A DNA stretch of 64,000 nucleotides from JAKZVK01 sp965248255. Its GTDB lineage: Bacteria > Acidobacteriota > Terriglobia > Bryobacterales > UBA6623. The DNA is taken from assembly GCA_965248255.1 (NCBI GenBank), contig CBDFIW010000004.1:1426001-1490000 (forward strand), read 5' to 3'. Shown here piece after piece: positions 54,499-63,611 of the stretch; position 1 is the first letter of the stretch; every line of letters begins with the position of its first letter. The translations under genes and the position numbers were made by a program. A model generated the notes under the pieces. That model did not search any database and was not told the DNA's origin. It saw only the letters and a program-made list of their open reading frames with translations.

Positions 54499-56162
54499 CC
54501 CGCATTTCCAATTTGATTCAAACCTCTCGACCTTCCGGCGGCCTGGAGCGTCTTTATTCATAGGGGCTAGAGCCCGATGAGGACGCCATGGAGGCCAACA
54601 CCCAATGGGTGAAAAACAAAACAAGCCGTTCCAGCTAAGCTTCAACGGTTTGTTGAAAGTCGATTTCCAAGGATCGCGTGTCACTTCCGACGGCGGGCTG
54701 ATCCTGGTTCGGGAGTTGGACGAACGGCTCGGGCTCGGGAAGCTGATCGAGGAGCATCTCAGCGACTCGCGACAAGGCTTGAACAAGAAGTTCCCGCTGG
54801 CCGATCTGCTGCGGCAGTCGGTTTACAGCCGACTCGCCGGCTACGAGGACCTCAATGACGCCGTTCGAGTATCCGCCGATCCGACCTTTCGCTTGATCGG
54901 CTCGCAGAAGAACTGGGATCGCGGCGGGGCGCTCACCTCGCGGCTACAGAGCTTCGAGACAGGGCTGCTCGCGAGTGAGGAGAATCTGCTGGGATTGATG
55001 GCGGTGAACCGCGAGTTGGTCGCGCAAGCCGAGACGACGGACGACTGCGAGCGCGTCGTTCTCGACATGGACTCCACCGAGAGCCCCGTCCATGGCCAAC
55101 AAGAAGGCAGCGCCTATAACGGCCATTTCGAGTCCATCTGCTACCACCCACTGTTGCTGTTCAACCAGCACGGCGATTGTCTGGCCGCCAAGCTGCGTCC
55201 CGGCAATGTGCACAGCGCTGACGACTGGGACGAGTTGCTGCTGCCGGAGATCGAGCGCCAACAGGCTGCGGGCAAACAGGTCACCTTCCGCGGCGATGCG
55301 GCCTTTGCTAAGCCGGAGATTTATGAGTCTTCGGAGAAACGCGGAGTGCAGTACGCCATTCGCATTCCGGCCAACAAGAGCCTGGAATTGGAGATCGAAG
55401 ACATCTTGTTTCGCCCGCCGGGAAGGCCCTCCCGGAAGCCCTTGGTGCGCTACAAGAGTTTTCGCTATCAGGCGGAGAGTTGGTCGCAGGCGAGGCGGAT
55501 CGTCGCCCAGGTCGAACATCACCAGGGCGAGCTGTTCCCGCGGGTCGGATTCATCGTGACGAGCCTGCGCTTGCCAAGCCGCTCGGTGGTGCGCTTCTAC
55601 AACAAGCGCGGCACGGCCGAGCAGTGGATCAAGGAAGGCAAACAGGCCACGCACTGGACGCGGCTGTCGTGCCATCGCTTCCGGGCCAACGAAGTGCGAC
55701 TGCAACTCAGCGTGCTGGCCTATAACCTGGGCAACTTGTGGCGGCGGCTGGGGCTGCCGCACAGGATCAAGAGCTGGTCGCTGACGAGCTTGCAGCAGCG
55801 GCTAATGAAGACCGGCGGCCGTCTGGTCAAACATGCCCGCTACTACTGGTTGCTGTTGGCCCAGGGACATCTGAACCGGCGGCTGTTCGGTGACATGCTG
55901 AGCAGGATCTGGGCGCTGCCTGTGCCCGGAGGGTAACGCGGCGAGCGCGGGGCAGCCGGAGCGGGGAGTTGCCGAGAGGCAAGGTCGGAGCGGTGTCGGC
56001 AGAGTGGCCGCTGGCGTTGCCGGAACGCCTTGACCGGACCCGATCTGAAGGCGGACCGGCGAAGAAAGCAGGATCGAACGTGAAAGCAGTGCGAAAACGT
56101 TGCACCGCAGCCGTGGCTCGCCTATGCTGTCAGTACCGGGATGGCCAAAACGGTAATCCTGG
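54499..56162 (+). mobile_element. IS1380-family element, full length
   Basis: About 1,664 bp. The right end, read inwards, is CCAGGATTACCGTTTTGGCC and the left end CCCGCATTTCCAATTTG, imperfect inverted repeats. The ends were placed by comparing three copies of the 3' end in this window. It has removed or displaced the 5' part of the PD40 gene. Confidence 0.75.
54605..55936 (+). CDS. IS1380-family transposase (intact)
   Basis: A 443-residue DDE transposase starting MGEKQNKPFQLSFNGLLKVD. Catalytic residues are visible in VVLDMDSTESPVHGQQEGSA (Asp), TFRGDAAFAKPEIYE (Asp) and FYNKRGTAEQWIKEGKQ (Glu), and YNLGNLWRRLGLP marks the end of the fold. Length is typical for IS1380. A degenerate copy lies at 58904-59661. 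Confidence 0.95.
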   Translation: MGEKQNKPFQLSFNGLLKVDFQGSRVTSDGGLILVRELDERLGLGKLIEEHLSDSRQGLNKKFPLADLLRQSVYSRLAGYEDLNDAVRVSADPTFRLIGSQKNWDRGGALTSRLQSFETGLLASEENLLGLMAVNRELVAQAETTDDCERVVLDMDSTESPVHGQQEGSAYNGHFESICYHPLLLFNQHGDCLAAKLRPGNVHSADDWDELLLPEIERQQAAGKQVTFRGDAAFAKPEIYESSEKRGVQYAIRIPANKSLELEIEDILFRPPGRPSRKPLVRYKSFRYQAESWSQARRIVAQVEHHQGELFPRVGFIVTSLRLPSRSVVRFYNKRGTAEQWIKEGKQATHWTRLSCHRFRANEVRLQLSVLAYNLGNLWRRLGLPHRIKSWSLTSLQQRLMKTGGRLVKHARYYWLLLAQGHLNRRLFGDMLSRIWALPVPGG

Positions 56163-56383
56163 TCAAAGGGCAAGTCTTTTCTCCTCGCCTCGGTTACGGT
56201 CCATTCCTCCGCGTCATCGCGTCCCGGAGGCTTTCGCCTCCACCGCGCATCGGTAACGCTTGACGACCCCGACCCTGCGGCTCAGAGGCAATCGGCCCAT
56301 GCTCCCACGTCCCCCAGACAAGAACCACAAGAGAACCCGCCAACCCTTCAAGGCTCACAGGCCGCTATGGAATCGTGCGGGGT
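56163..56383. other. Short noncoding stretch
   Basis: Nothing recognised between the IS1380 right end and the zinc-ribbon pseudogene apart from a weak hairpin CCGGAGGCTTTCGCCTCCACCG-like at 56223-56243. Confidence 0.4.
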
Positions 56384-56693
56384 ATGGCCAGAGAAGTGCT
56401 GTGGCGACAGTTGTTTTGCCGAGGTTGCGGGGTGATGTTTTACATCTGCCGTTCCTGTTATCGGGGGGCAGGTCTACTGCGGGGATGAGTGCCGCCGCCG
56501 GATGCGGCGCAAACAGAGGCGGCGGGCCAACCGCCGCTACCAGCAGGACCCGGAGATTCGGGCCGATCATTGCCAACGCCAGCGGGAATACCGGGAACGG
56601 TGCCACTGGCGAAGCTGGGATCTTTGCCAGCCTACCTTTTCACCCCATGTTTTCGGGGGTCCCCAATGTGGACTATGTTCTCTCCGGCGCTAA
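56384..56693 (+). pseudogene. Small zinc-ribbon-like protein, frameshifted
   Basis: From ATG 56384: REVLWRQLFCRGCGVMFYIC and RSCYRG, then the frame breaks at a run of six G's (56463-56468); with five G's it continues QVYCGDECRRRMRRKQRRRA and YQQDPEIRADHCQRQREYRE. The spacing CxxC...CxxC...YCxxxC suggests a zinc-binding fold. Related small proteins exist in several phyla, often among mobile DNA (from memory); function unknown. Confidence 0.65.
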
Positions 56694-56781
56694 CACTTGC
56701 AGGTCGATTTGCCCCAGATCGGTGGCGAGGCAGGTACAATTGGTGGGTTCGTAGGACCCACCCCAAAGGAGGCCAATACCA

Positions 56782-56967
56782 GTGGAAAACGTTAAATTCG
56801 AAGTGGTGGATGATAACCGTTTGGTGATTCATGTTGACCTGAACCACCGCGGCGACATCAGCGCCTCTGGAAAAACCAGAAGGGTGGCGTCGACTCAGGG
56901 TAATATCGGCGTTAAAGATTGGATCCCCAAATCGAAAACGCGACGGCCACAACCAGAGCTAGTGTAG
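56782..56967 (+). pseudogene. Small conserved protein, 3' end replaced
   Basis: A GTG start at 56782 lies 9 nt after AAAGGAGG. The product begins MENVKFEVVDDNRLVIHVDL, continues with SASGKT and VASTQGNIGV, and resembles a family of about 60-residue proteins of unknown function (KFEVxxxxLVIxVDL...SGKTxxxASTxGN). The last third (WIPKSKTRRPQPELV) is foreign: it is antisense to a winged-helix gene fragment and the stop is supplied by IS630 copy 5. Confidence 0.6.
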
Positions 56968-58124
56968 TGCGTCAAGCAGATTGCACCTTATGCAGGGCGG
57001 CACGTCCGCGCTTGACTTTCTCGAGGATGTCGGAGGCGGTCGCGGTCCAGATGAAGGGCGTGGGATGCCCGTTGTGCTGGGCGATGTAGTCGTCAATGGC
57101 GGCGACGAGCTCGTCCACGCTGCGAAACACGCCGCGGCGCAGGCGCTTGACGGTGAGATCGCGAAAGAATCGCTCGACCATGTTCAGCCACGACGCCGAG
57201 GTCGGGGTGAAATGAATGTGGAAGCGCGGGTGACGATCGAGCCAACGCTTCACAGCGGCATGCTTGTGGGTGGCATAGTTGTCCACGATGAGATGAAGCT
57301 GTTTGTCCTTGGGAGTGCGCGGTCAATTAAGCGCAGGAAGCGCAGCCATTCCTGGTGGCTGTGTCGGGGCATGCACTCGGCGATCACGCTGCCGTCAAGG
57401 CTGTTGAGCGCCGCAAACAGGGTGGTCGTGCCGTTGCGCTTGTAATCGTGGGTCATCGTTTGGCCGCGTCCCTTTTTGAGCGGCAGGCCGGGCTGGGTGC
57501 GATCGAGGGCTTGGATTTGGGACTTCTCATCGAGCGAGAGAACCAGAGCATGCTCAGGCGGATTGAGATAGAGTCCGACGATGTCGTCGAGTTTCTCGGC
57601 GAAACGCGGGTCATTGCTGAGCTTGAAGGTCTTGACGCGGTGGGGCTTGAGGCCATGGGCGCGCCAAATCCGTCCCACGGTGGAAGCGCTGACGCCGGCC
57701 GCGGCGGCCATGGTGCGGCGGCTCCAGTGGGTGGCGTTGGACGGTTTCTCGCGGGTGGTCTTGTGGATGATCTGCTGTACTTTCTGCTTCGAGACGGCAG
57801 GTTTACGACCGGGCCGTGGGGCGTCTTTTGCAATGCCGGCGATGCTGCTTTCGAGAAAGCGCGTGCGCCAGCGGGCCACCAACTGCCGCGAGACACCGAG
57901 CTGTGCGGCGATCTGCTTATTCTCGAGACCGTCGGCGGCCAGCAGGACAATCCTGGCTCGCAGGGCGAGACGAACGGCGACTTGGCGGCCGCGCGCGTAG
58001 CGGTCCAACTGCTTGCATTGCGCTGTGTTCAAAGTTACTGGTTGTGCTCTTCGCATCCCATGCCTCCTGTTAATAGAGACGACGGGAAGTCAATATAAGT
58101 TACATTATTTATGGTGCACTACAC
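56962..58124 (-). mobile_element. IS630-family element type A, copy 5 (1-bp deletion)
   Basis: 1,163 bp with intact ends and TA at 56960-56961 and 58125-58126. One base is missing from the GCGGCGG near 57318. It shares a variant left end (GTCAATATAAG) with copy 2, so these two are closer to each other than to copies 3 and 4. Confidence 0.95.
56972..58056 (-). pseudogene. IS630-family transposase with 1-bp frameshift
   Basis: The reading frame from 58056 runs to about 57320, where the single-base deletion shifts it; the remaining catalytic part (DNYATHKHAAVKRWL ... NMVERFF) is open in another frame at 56972-57286. The frame breaks between the two Asp motifs, so no active protein can be made. 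Confidence 0.93.
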
Positions 58125-58126
58125 TA

Positions 58127-58559
58127 GCGAGACCCAGGCCCATCTAGCCTTCCACGAGGCTCGCGAGTGTGCTCCGGAACTAGGCGACGGGAGCTCCTGA
58201 CTCCTTTCCTGTGGAGAGGCGAGCGCTTCGATTGGGAACACAAACCGATATCCGCGCCGGGGGATGGTTTCTACGAAGCGCGGGTGGCTGGCTGAGTCGC
58301 CTAACGCCTCGCGGATCTTGTTAATGGCGGTGTTGAGGCTGTGGTCGAAATCGACGAAGGTGTCGTCGGGCCAGATTTCCTGCCGCAGGTCCTCGCGGCT
58401 GACAACTTGACCGGAGCGCTCAAGTAGTAGAGCCAGGACCCGAAACGGCTGATCCTGCAGCCGCACTCGGATGCCGCTCTTGCGCAGCTCCCCGGCCTGT
58501 AAGTCCGCCTCAAACGCCCCAAAGCACACTCGCTGGCCGTTCGTCACGCCCGATACCAT
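58127..58559 (-). pseudogene. Winged-helix (OmpR/CadC-type) regulator, truncated by IS630
   Basis: The N-terminal 145 residues hold a full Trans_reg_C winged helix: RVCFGAFEADLQAGELRKSG, LQDQPFRVLALLLERSGQVV, SREDLRQEIWPDDTFVDFDH and RFVETIPRRGYRFVFPIE. After it, WKARWAWVSL runs into IS630 copy 5. Removing the element gives RWAWVSLALVVAVAFSIWGS, a membrane helix, so the insertion is inside the anchor of a CadC-like protein; related acidobacterial proteins carry PD40 propellers after the helix. Confidence 0.85.
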
Positions 58560-58676
58560 CTTGCAACTCCTCAGGTGCAGTCAACTACGACAACGGTCCT
58601 CTCGCAGCCCAGTTGCGTGGAGAGATGGTTTGGCCGACCACGACACGCCGATTCTACCGCGACTCACAGAGCTAAC

Positions 58677-59661
58677 TCGGAATCTCCATTTTGGCCATCC
58701 GACCACGCACAGTGTAGCCGAGCTGCGGCTAGGATGCGACGTTGCTGGCACTTCATTCACGTTCGATCCTCCTATCTTCGCCGGTCCGGCGTTCGGATCA
58801 GTCTGGTCAAGGCGTTCCGGCCACGCTAGCGCCCACTCTGCCGACACTGCTCCGAGCTTGCCTCTCGGCAACTCTCGCTCGGCTGCTCCGATGCTCACCC
58901 GCGTCACCTTCCTGGCACAGGCAGTACCGCGAGGCGGTTGAGCATCTCCCCGAACAGTTTGCGGTTCAGATGCCCTTCGGCCAACAACAACCAGTAGTAC
59001 CGGGCGTGCTTGACCAGCCGTCCGCCTGTCTTCATCAGCCGGTGCTGCAAGCTTGTTAGCGACCAGCTCTTGATTCGCTGCGACAGCCCCAGCCGCCGCC
59101 ACATGTTATCGAGGTTGTAAACCAGCACACTGAGTTGCAGCCGCACTTCGTTGGCCCGGAAACGATGACAGGACAGCCGGGTCCAGTGTGTCGCTTGCTT
59201 ACCTTCCTTGATCCACTGCTCTGCTGTGCCGCGCTTGTTGTAGAACCGCACCAGCGAACGACTCGGCAAGCTCATGTTCGTCACGATGAACCCCATGCGG
59301 GGAAACAGCTCACCGGGGTGATGCTCGACCTTGGCGACGACCCGTCGAGGCCTCGACCAACTCTCCGGCTGATAGCGAAAGCTCTTGTAGCGCACCAAGG
59401 GTTTGCGGCTGGGCCTCCCCGGCGGACGAAACAAGATGTCTTCGATCTTCAATTCCAGGTTCCTGTTGGCTGGGATGCGGATCACGTATTCCGCGTCTCG
59501 CTTTTCAAGGGCCTCGTAAATCTCCGGCTTGGTGAAGGCGGCGTGGGCGCGGAACGTTACTCGCTTCCCTTCGGCCTGTTGCCGCTCGATCTCGGTTAGC
59601 AACAGTTCGTCCCAGTCCTCGGCGCCGGACACGTTGCCCGCTCGCAGCTTCGCCGCCAAGT
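58677..59661 (-). mobile_element. IS1380-family element, 3' part only
   Basis: The right part of an IS1380 element in reverse orientation; the noncoding 3' tail (58677-58900) aligns with 55937-56162. The 5' half is missing: at 59661 it directly meets the end of an IS3 element. Confidence 0.8.
58904..59661 (-). pseudogene. IS1380-family transposase, C-terminal half
   Basis: 251 residues, AAKLRAGNVSGAEDWDELLL to LAVLPVPGR, about 85% alike to the intact copy's C-terminal half. The first catalytic Asp domain is gone and the second is altered: TFRAHAAFTKPEIYE has His where the intact copy has Asp (TFRGDAAFAKPEIYE). Confidence 0.9.
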
Positions 59662-59922
59662 TGGAGTGGACCCCTGTGGCGAGGCCAAGAAAGTAGGGAC
59701 GGGTCGCGGTTGACTGAAAAAGGATAGCGAATCCAGCCCAATGGGGGCATGATCAACTCATCCGGGGAAGCGGAGGCGGGCTCTGCTGGAGAGCAACCCA
59801 CCAAGGAATACCCGGCCGCAGACTCATCGCAACGATGAGGGCGGGGTGCTCGCCTACTGAGGCCGCATCCCGCCTTGTGCTGCGCCATCGGATCGATAGA
59901 TCTGCTCATGCCTTAAGAAAAC

Positions 59923-60753
59923 TCAGGCGGCGTTAGCCGCCTCTTCCCACAGCCGCTCATACTCTTGCGGCGGCCGATAGCCCAGCGCCGAATGCAATCG
60001 CGTACGATTGTATTCCCGCTCAATATAAGCGCCGATCTCGGCCTGCGCCTGGGCCAAACTTTCATACTCGCTGCAGTCGACTTCCTCGCTTTTCAAAGTC
60101 TTGAAAAAGCTTTCCACGTACGCGTTGTCCTGCGGGCAGCCCTTGCGGCTCATCGATATCCTCGCGCCCGCTTGCCGCAGGGTGGCTACATAAGCTTCCG
60201 CGGCGTACTGCGAACCTTGATCGGAATGATGAATCCAGCCCGGCGCCGGACGCCGGCTGCTCAACGCTTGTTGCAGCGCCGCCAGCGGCAATTCGGTTTT
60301 CAGGTTCGGACCCACGGCCCAGCCCACCACGCGCCGCGAATACACGTCCAACACCACCGCCACATAGACGAAGTGGTTTCCCAATCGTACGTAGCTGAGA
60401 TCGGAGCCCCACAGTTTGTTGGGACCCGTGGGTTGGAAATCGCGCGTCAGGTTTTCATAACGCCGCAGCGAGTGCTTCGAATCGGTCGTTCGCGGAACGG
60501 TGCGGCGACGTCGCCGCAAGAGCTTCTCTTCGCGCATCACCCGTTGCACGCGCTTGCGATTGACCAGCAGCTTTTGACGGCGCAGCTGTTGGGTCGTCCG
60601 CCGGGTGCCGTAGGCCGGATGGTCCAAGGCGGCGTGGACAATGGCCTGCCGCAGTTCCCCGACCTGCTCGCTGTCGGGTTTGGCCTGGCGGTAGAGGCTG
60701 GCTCGCGCCAGTCCGCTCAAGCGGCACAAATCGCGCGTGCTCAGCGTGCTCAT
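59923..60753 (-). CDS. IS3-family transposase OrfB
   Basis: A 276-residue integrase-type (rve) transposase: HPAYGTRRTTQQLRRQKLLV N-terminal HTH_21 region, NKLWGSDLSYVRLGNHFVYV (first Asp), WIHHSDQGSQYAAEAYV (second Asp) and CPQDNAYVESFFKTLKSEEV (Glu). Its ATG overlaps the stop of orfA (ATGA). All catalytic residues are present. Confidence 0.94.
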   Translation of the reverse strand: MSTLSTRDLCRLSGLARASLYRQAKPDSEQVGELRQAIVHAALDHPAYGTRRTTQQLRRQKLLVNRKRVQRVMREEKLLRRRRRTVPRTTDSKHSLRRYENLTRDFQPTGPNKLWGSDLSYVRLGNHFVYVAVVLDVYSRRVVGWAVGPNLKTELPLAALQQALSSRRPAPGWIHHSDQGSQYAAEAYVATLRQAGARISMSRKGCPQDNAYVESFFKTLKSEEVDCSEYESLAQAQAEIGAYIEREYNRTRLHSALGYRPPQEYERLWEEAANAA

Positions 60754-61135
60754 GTTGCCTTGCCGCCTTGCGGCCCGTACTTCCTCAGCGACGCGCCGGT
60801 TCCACTGACGATGCTCGGCCGGCGCAGATCCTCGACACGCCGCAAGGCTGCGGACAAAAAATCAATCTCCATGGCCTGGCGGCCGACTTTGCGTTCCAGC
60901 TCCGCGAGGCGGGCCTGGGCTTCGTGGCCGGGCTCGACACGGGCGCTGCCGCCGGGACGCGCCCCGCGCCGGGAAAGGCTTCCTCGACGCCGTAGCGCTC
61001 AACTTGTGCCAGCCAGTCGTAGAGCTTTTCGCGCTTCACCTCCAGCTCGCGCGCGAGGGCCGAGCCGGACTCGCCGGCTTCGAGCCGCCGGACGGCCGCC
61101 AGCTTGAACTCCTTCGTGAATCGTCTTCGAGACAA
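60750..61135 (-). pseudogene. IS3-family OrfA, frameshifted
   Basis: Starts at a TTG (61133-61135) 6 nt after AAGGAGG: SRRRFTKEFKLAAVRRLEAG, ALARELEVKREKLYDWLAQV is the HTH_Tnp_1 domain. Near 60955 the frame shifts; the normal leucine-zipper end (ARLAELERKVGRQAMEIDFL, SAALRRVEDLRR) is in another frame that ends in the ATGA overlap with orfB. OrfA is needed for DNA binding, so the element is probably immobile. Confidence 0.85.
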
Positions 61136-61376
61136 TCGAACCTCCTTACCGTTCCCTGGTTCATTGTCCCTTCTCTACTGGTCTCGCTTTTCGGGTCCAT
61201 TCCAGTCTCGCTCGGCCTCGCGGCGACAGAGCCGAACACTGGTGCCAGGAGTTCTCCGAGTTCTCTTGGGGGAACAGGGAACGGCGGAGCCCTACCAAAC
61301 CAGGAACACCAGCGACGGTTTCGATCGTCCTGGTGCGAATGCAGCATTTGACTCCTAACTGGCGTCGGGGCGCGGT

Positions 61377-61976
61377 TCAGTTGGCCGCAACCGCTTTTCG
61401 GTAGCAGTGGTCGAAGAGGATTTGCCACTCGAGGCGCTGGGCTTCCATCAGGGGCGCTTCGAGTCCGGAAGCACCGCCGCGGTAGGCCGACTCGCATTGG
61501 TCGATGAACCAGAAAGGGTCCCACTGGTGGCGGCTCCTTGCTGCTGCTTGCAGGCGCTCAGCCTCTGGATCGCCGGCGGCTGACCATCGCTCTAGGGACG
61601 CTGCGCGGACCGCCGGGAAGACCTCGTGATTCGAAACTTTGCGGAACCAGTACTTCGAGTTGCTGAAGTCGGGTTCCTGGCGGTGCATGATGCCGTGCAG
61701 GTAGCTGCCTGTCGCCGAGTGAATGCTTTGGGAGATCTTGTGTGAGCGGTCGAGGTCAGAAAAGTAGAGGTAGAGAGCGCTGCGGACGCATTGGGCGAAG
61801 TCGGGCGCAACGATAGGCGCCCCGTCGAAAAGGTCCTCGACTGGGGTGCCCTTGACTAGGTCGAGCCCTTCGCCATGTAGTGCGCTGCGCGGTGCTAGCG
61901 GCATGAGGCGTTGGCCCGCTTCGTGCGGCTGTAGGATGGATTGGACTTTCGAGCTGTAGCTGTCGAGGCGAAACAT
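61377..61976 (-). CDS. Conserved hypothetical protein
   Basis: A 199-residue soluble protein that I cannot assign. Recognisable segments: GLDLVKGTPVEDLFDGAPIV, LYFSDLDRSHKISQSIHSAT, GSYLHGIMHRQEPDFSNSKY WFRK, and WDPFWFIDQCESA. The many His/Trp/Tyr residues and HGIMHRQEPDFSNSKYWF suggest a compact domain, perhaps ligand-binding. ATG 61976 has GGAGCC just upstream; the frame is open to 62069. Confidence 0.68.
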   Translation of the reverse strand: MFRLDSYSSKVQSILQPHEAGQRLMPLAPRSALHGEGLDLVKGTPVEDLFDGAPIVAPDFAQCVRSALYLYFSDLDRSHKISQSIHSATGSYLHGIMHRQEPDFSNSKYWFRKVSNHEVFPAVRAASLERWSAAGDPEAERLQAAARSRHQWDPFWFIDQCESAYRGGASGLEAPLMEAQRLEWQILFDHCYRKAVAAN

Positions 61977-62099
61977 GATGGCTCCGGTATCTGGTGAATC
62001 AGGATACTTCAAGTCACCGCTGCCGGTGGTGTGTCTCCCGAGAAGAGCGAGAAGGGGTTCGCGACACAAGCGTCCCGTTTCGAGAATATGGCTGCGCTG

Positions 62100-62526
62100 A
62101 TGGGTTCATCTGAGCGATCTGCACACTCGGAGGAGCGGGAAACCAGGAGCGCCGCAGGCGCGGTCCAATTAACAGCCTGGGGTGAAACCCTTTGGGTGAA
62201 ACCCCACGATCAGGGAACAAGGCGTTCATCAAACCCACCTCGGTGGGTTGTGGGGCCGCTCGCGCACCTCGCTTTCCTGGGCTCACGCCCAGGGCTATTA
62301 TTTGGGACGCGCCTGCAGCGCTCGGCAGAGCCGACAAAAGCAACCCCGGAGAGGGCCTGAGAAAGGCCGCTACGGCGGGCGGCCCAACAGTGGCACCAAG
62401 CGGATGGGCAAGCCAGAAGGCACGTTGACTCCGGTCGTGGCTAACTCAACAGTTCCGAGACCCCTGCGTCGAGATGAGTCTCGACGCGGCAAGCTGAGAG
62501 CTTGCGCCACAGCCCCCCTGACCATC
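62100..62526. other. Intergenic region with stem-loops
   Basis: About 430 bp without a gene. Two strong hairpins are seen: AACCCACC-TC-GGTGGGTT (62233-62250) and CCTGGGC-TCAC-GCCCAGG (62277-62294), plus a repeated GGTGAAACCC (62182-62191, 62195-62204). It looks like a structured dispersed repeat or RNA, of unknown class. Confidence 0.5.
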
Positions 62527-63564
62527 CTAGCCGTGTCCCGCACCGGTGGGTACCAGGCAGATGATCACTACGTATACCCCATAGGACAACAGCAGGACGT
62601 ACCCGAAGGGCCGCTTCATCATGGAGCCCGAGAAGATGATCCCCACTCGGAACACGAGCAGGATGAACAGCATGATCGGATACAGCACCAGGAAGAAATG
62701 CCCGCCGGCCATCAAGCCGCTCGGGGTCACGGCCGCGGCAGCCCCGGCGACGAACAGCACGTTGAGAATATCCGCGCCGACGACGTTGCCCACGGCCAGC
62801 TCCCCGTGGCCCTTGCGGGCCGCCGTCACCGCCGTCACCAACTCGGGCAGGGACGTGCCGAACGCCACAAGCGTAGCCGCGATGATGCTCTGGGGAACGT
62901 CGAACCGGATGGCCACCTCGGTGACGGTCGGAATCAGAACTCGCGCCGCACCGACGACGAGGGCGACCGCTCCCACGAGCTTCGCCAAGCCGAACAGCAG
63001 CGTGTGGTGTCCGACATCGTTGGCCCCATCTGTGCTATCCGGCGCTTGCCGGGCCCAGCGTACCGACTGCCACATATAGACCGCCAGGCACACGAGAAAT
63101 ACGAATCCGATGGACTGGGGCAGATTCCCCCCCACGGAGAAAGTTTGGCCCGGCGTGCTCCAAGGGAAGCAAGCGCCCACCAGCGCCAAGGCAGCCCCGA
63201 GCTGAATCCAACCCTGGCGATTCACGATCTTGCGATCGAGTTTCAGGGGGGCGATGACACTCGCCAGTCCCAGGATAAGCCCGGTGTCGCAGATGATCGA
63301 TCCCACCGCGTTGCCGAGCGCCAGGCCCGGCTGGCCTTGGATAGCGGCAAAAACTGAAACCGCCGCTTCAGGCGCGGTGGTGCCGAGGCTGACAATCGTG
63401 GCGCCAATCACGACCTTCGGAATGCCCGACCGCGACGAGAGCTCGACCGCTTCGTCAACCAGCCAGTCGGCCGCCTTGCCGAGAACCCCAAGGCTGACGG
63501 CGATCACCAACCCTAGCAGGCCGAAGTGAAGGTCTTGAAAAAAGTGTACGAGCGCTTCTTCCAC
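62527..63564 (-). CDS. Calcium/sodium antiporter (CaCA family, YrbG-like)
   Basis: A 345-residue inner-membrane exchanger with about ten helices. The two inverted alpha repeats are intact: GATIVSLGTTAPEAAVSVFA with LGNAVGSIICDTGL, and ATLVAFGTSLPELVTAVTAA with VGNVVGADILNVL; the Glu/Ser/Asn/Asp in them form the cation site. It should exchange Na+ or H+ for Ca2+. A DUF368-like gene lies 47 bp upstream on the same strand. Confidence 0.92.
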   Translation of the reverse strand: MEEALVHFFQDLHFGLLGLVIAVSLGVLGKAADWLVDEAVELSSRSGIPKVVIGATIVSLGTTAPEAAVSVFAAIQGQPGLALGNAVGSIICDTGLILGLASVIAPLKLDRKIVNRQGWIQLGAALALVGACFPWSTPGQTFSVGGNLPQSIGFVFLVCLAVYMWQSVRWARQAPDSTDGANDVGHHTLLFGLAKLVGAVALVVGAARVLIPTVTEVAIRFDVPQSIIAATLVAFGTSLPELVTAVTAARKGHGELAVGNVVGADILNVLFVAGAAAAVTPSGLMAGGHFFLVLYPIMLFILLVFRVGIIFSGSMMKRPFGYVLLLSYGVYVVIICLVPTGAGHG

Positions 63565-63611
63565 GGGATTGCCCAGTGTAACAGGGGGCCCGCTTGTCGC
63601 CGGTGAACCGT

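Larger units (their letters stand above)
59662..61204 (-). mobile_element. IS3-family element
   Basis: Ends TGGAGTGGACCC (59662) and, read inwards from 61204, TGGAATGGACCC, with further matching inside (GCGAGGCC / GCGAGACC), as in IS3-type terminal repeats beginning TG. The left end abuts the truncated IS1380 at 59661, suggesting insertion into it followed by loss of the other half. It contains orfA (frameshifted) and orfB. About 260 bp separate orfB from the left end. Confidence 0.75.

Noticed and set aside
59505..59909. Minus-strand frame of 134 codons spanning the IS1380/IS3 junction
   Set aside because: Crosses two element ends and is out of frame with the transposase.
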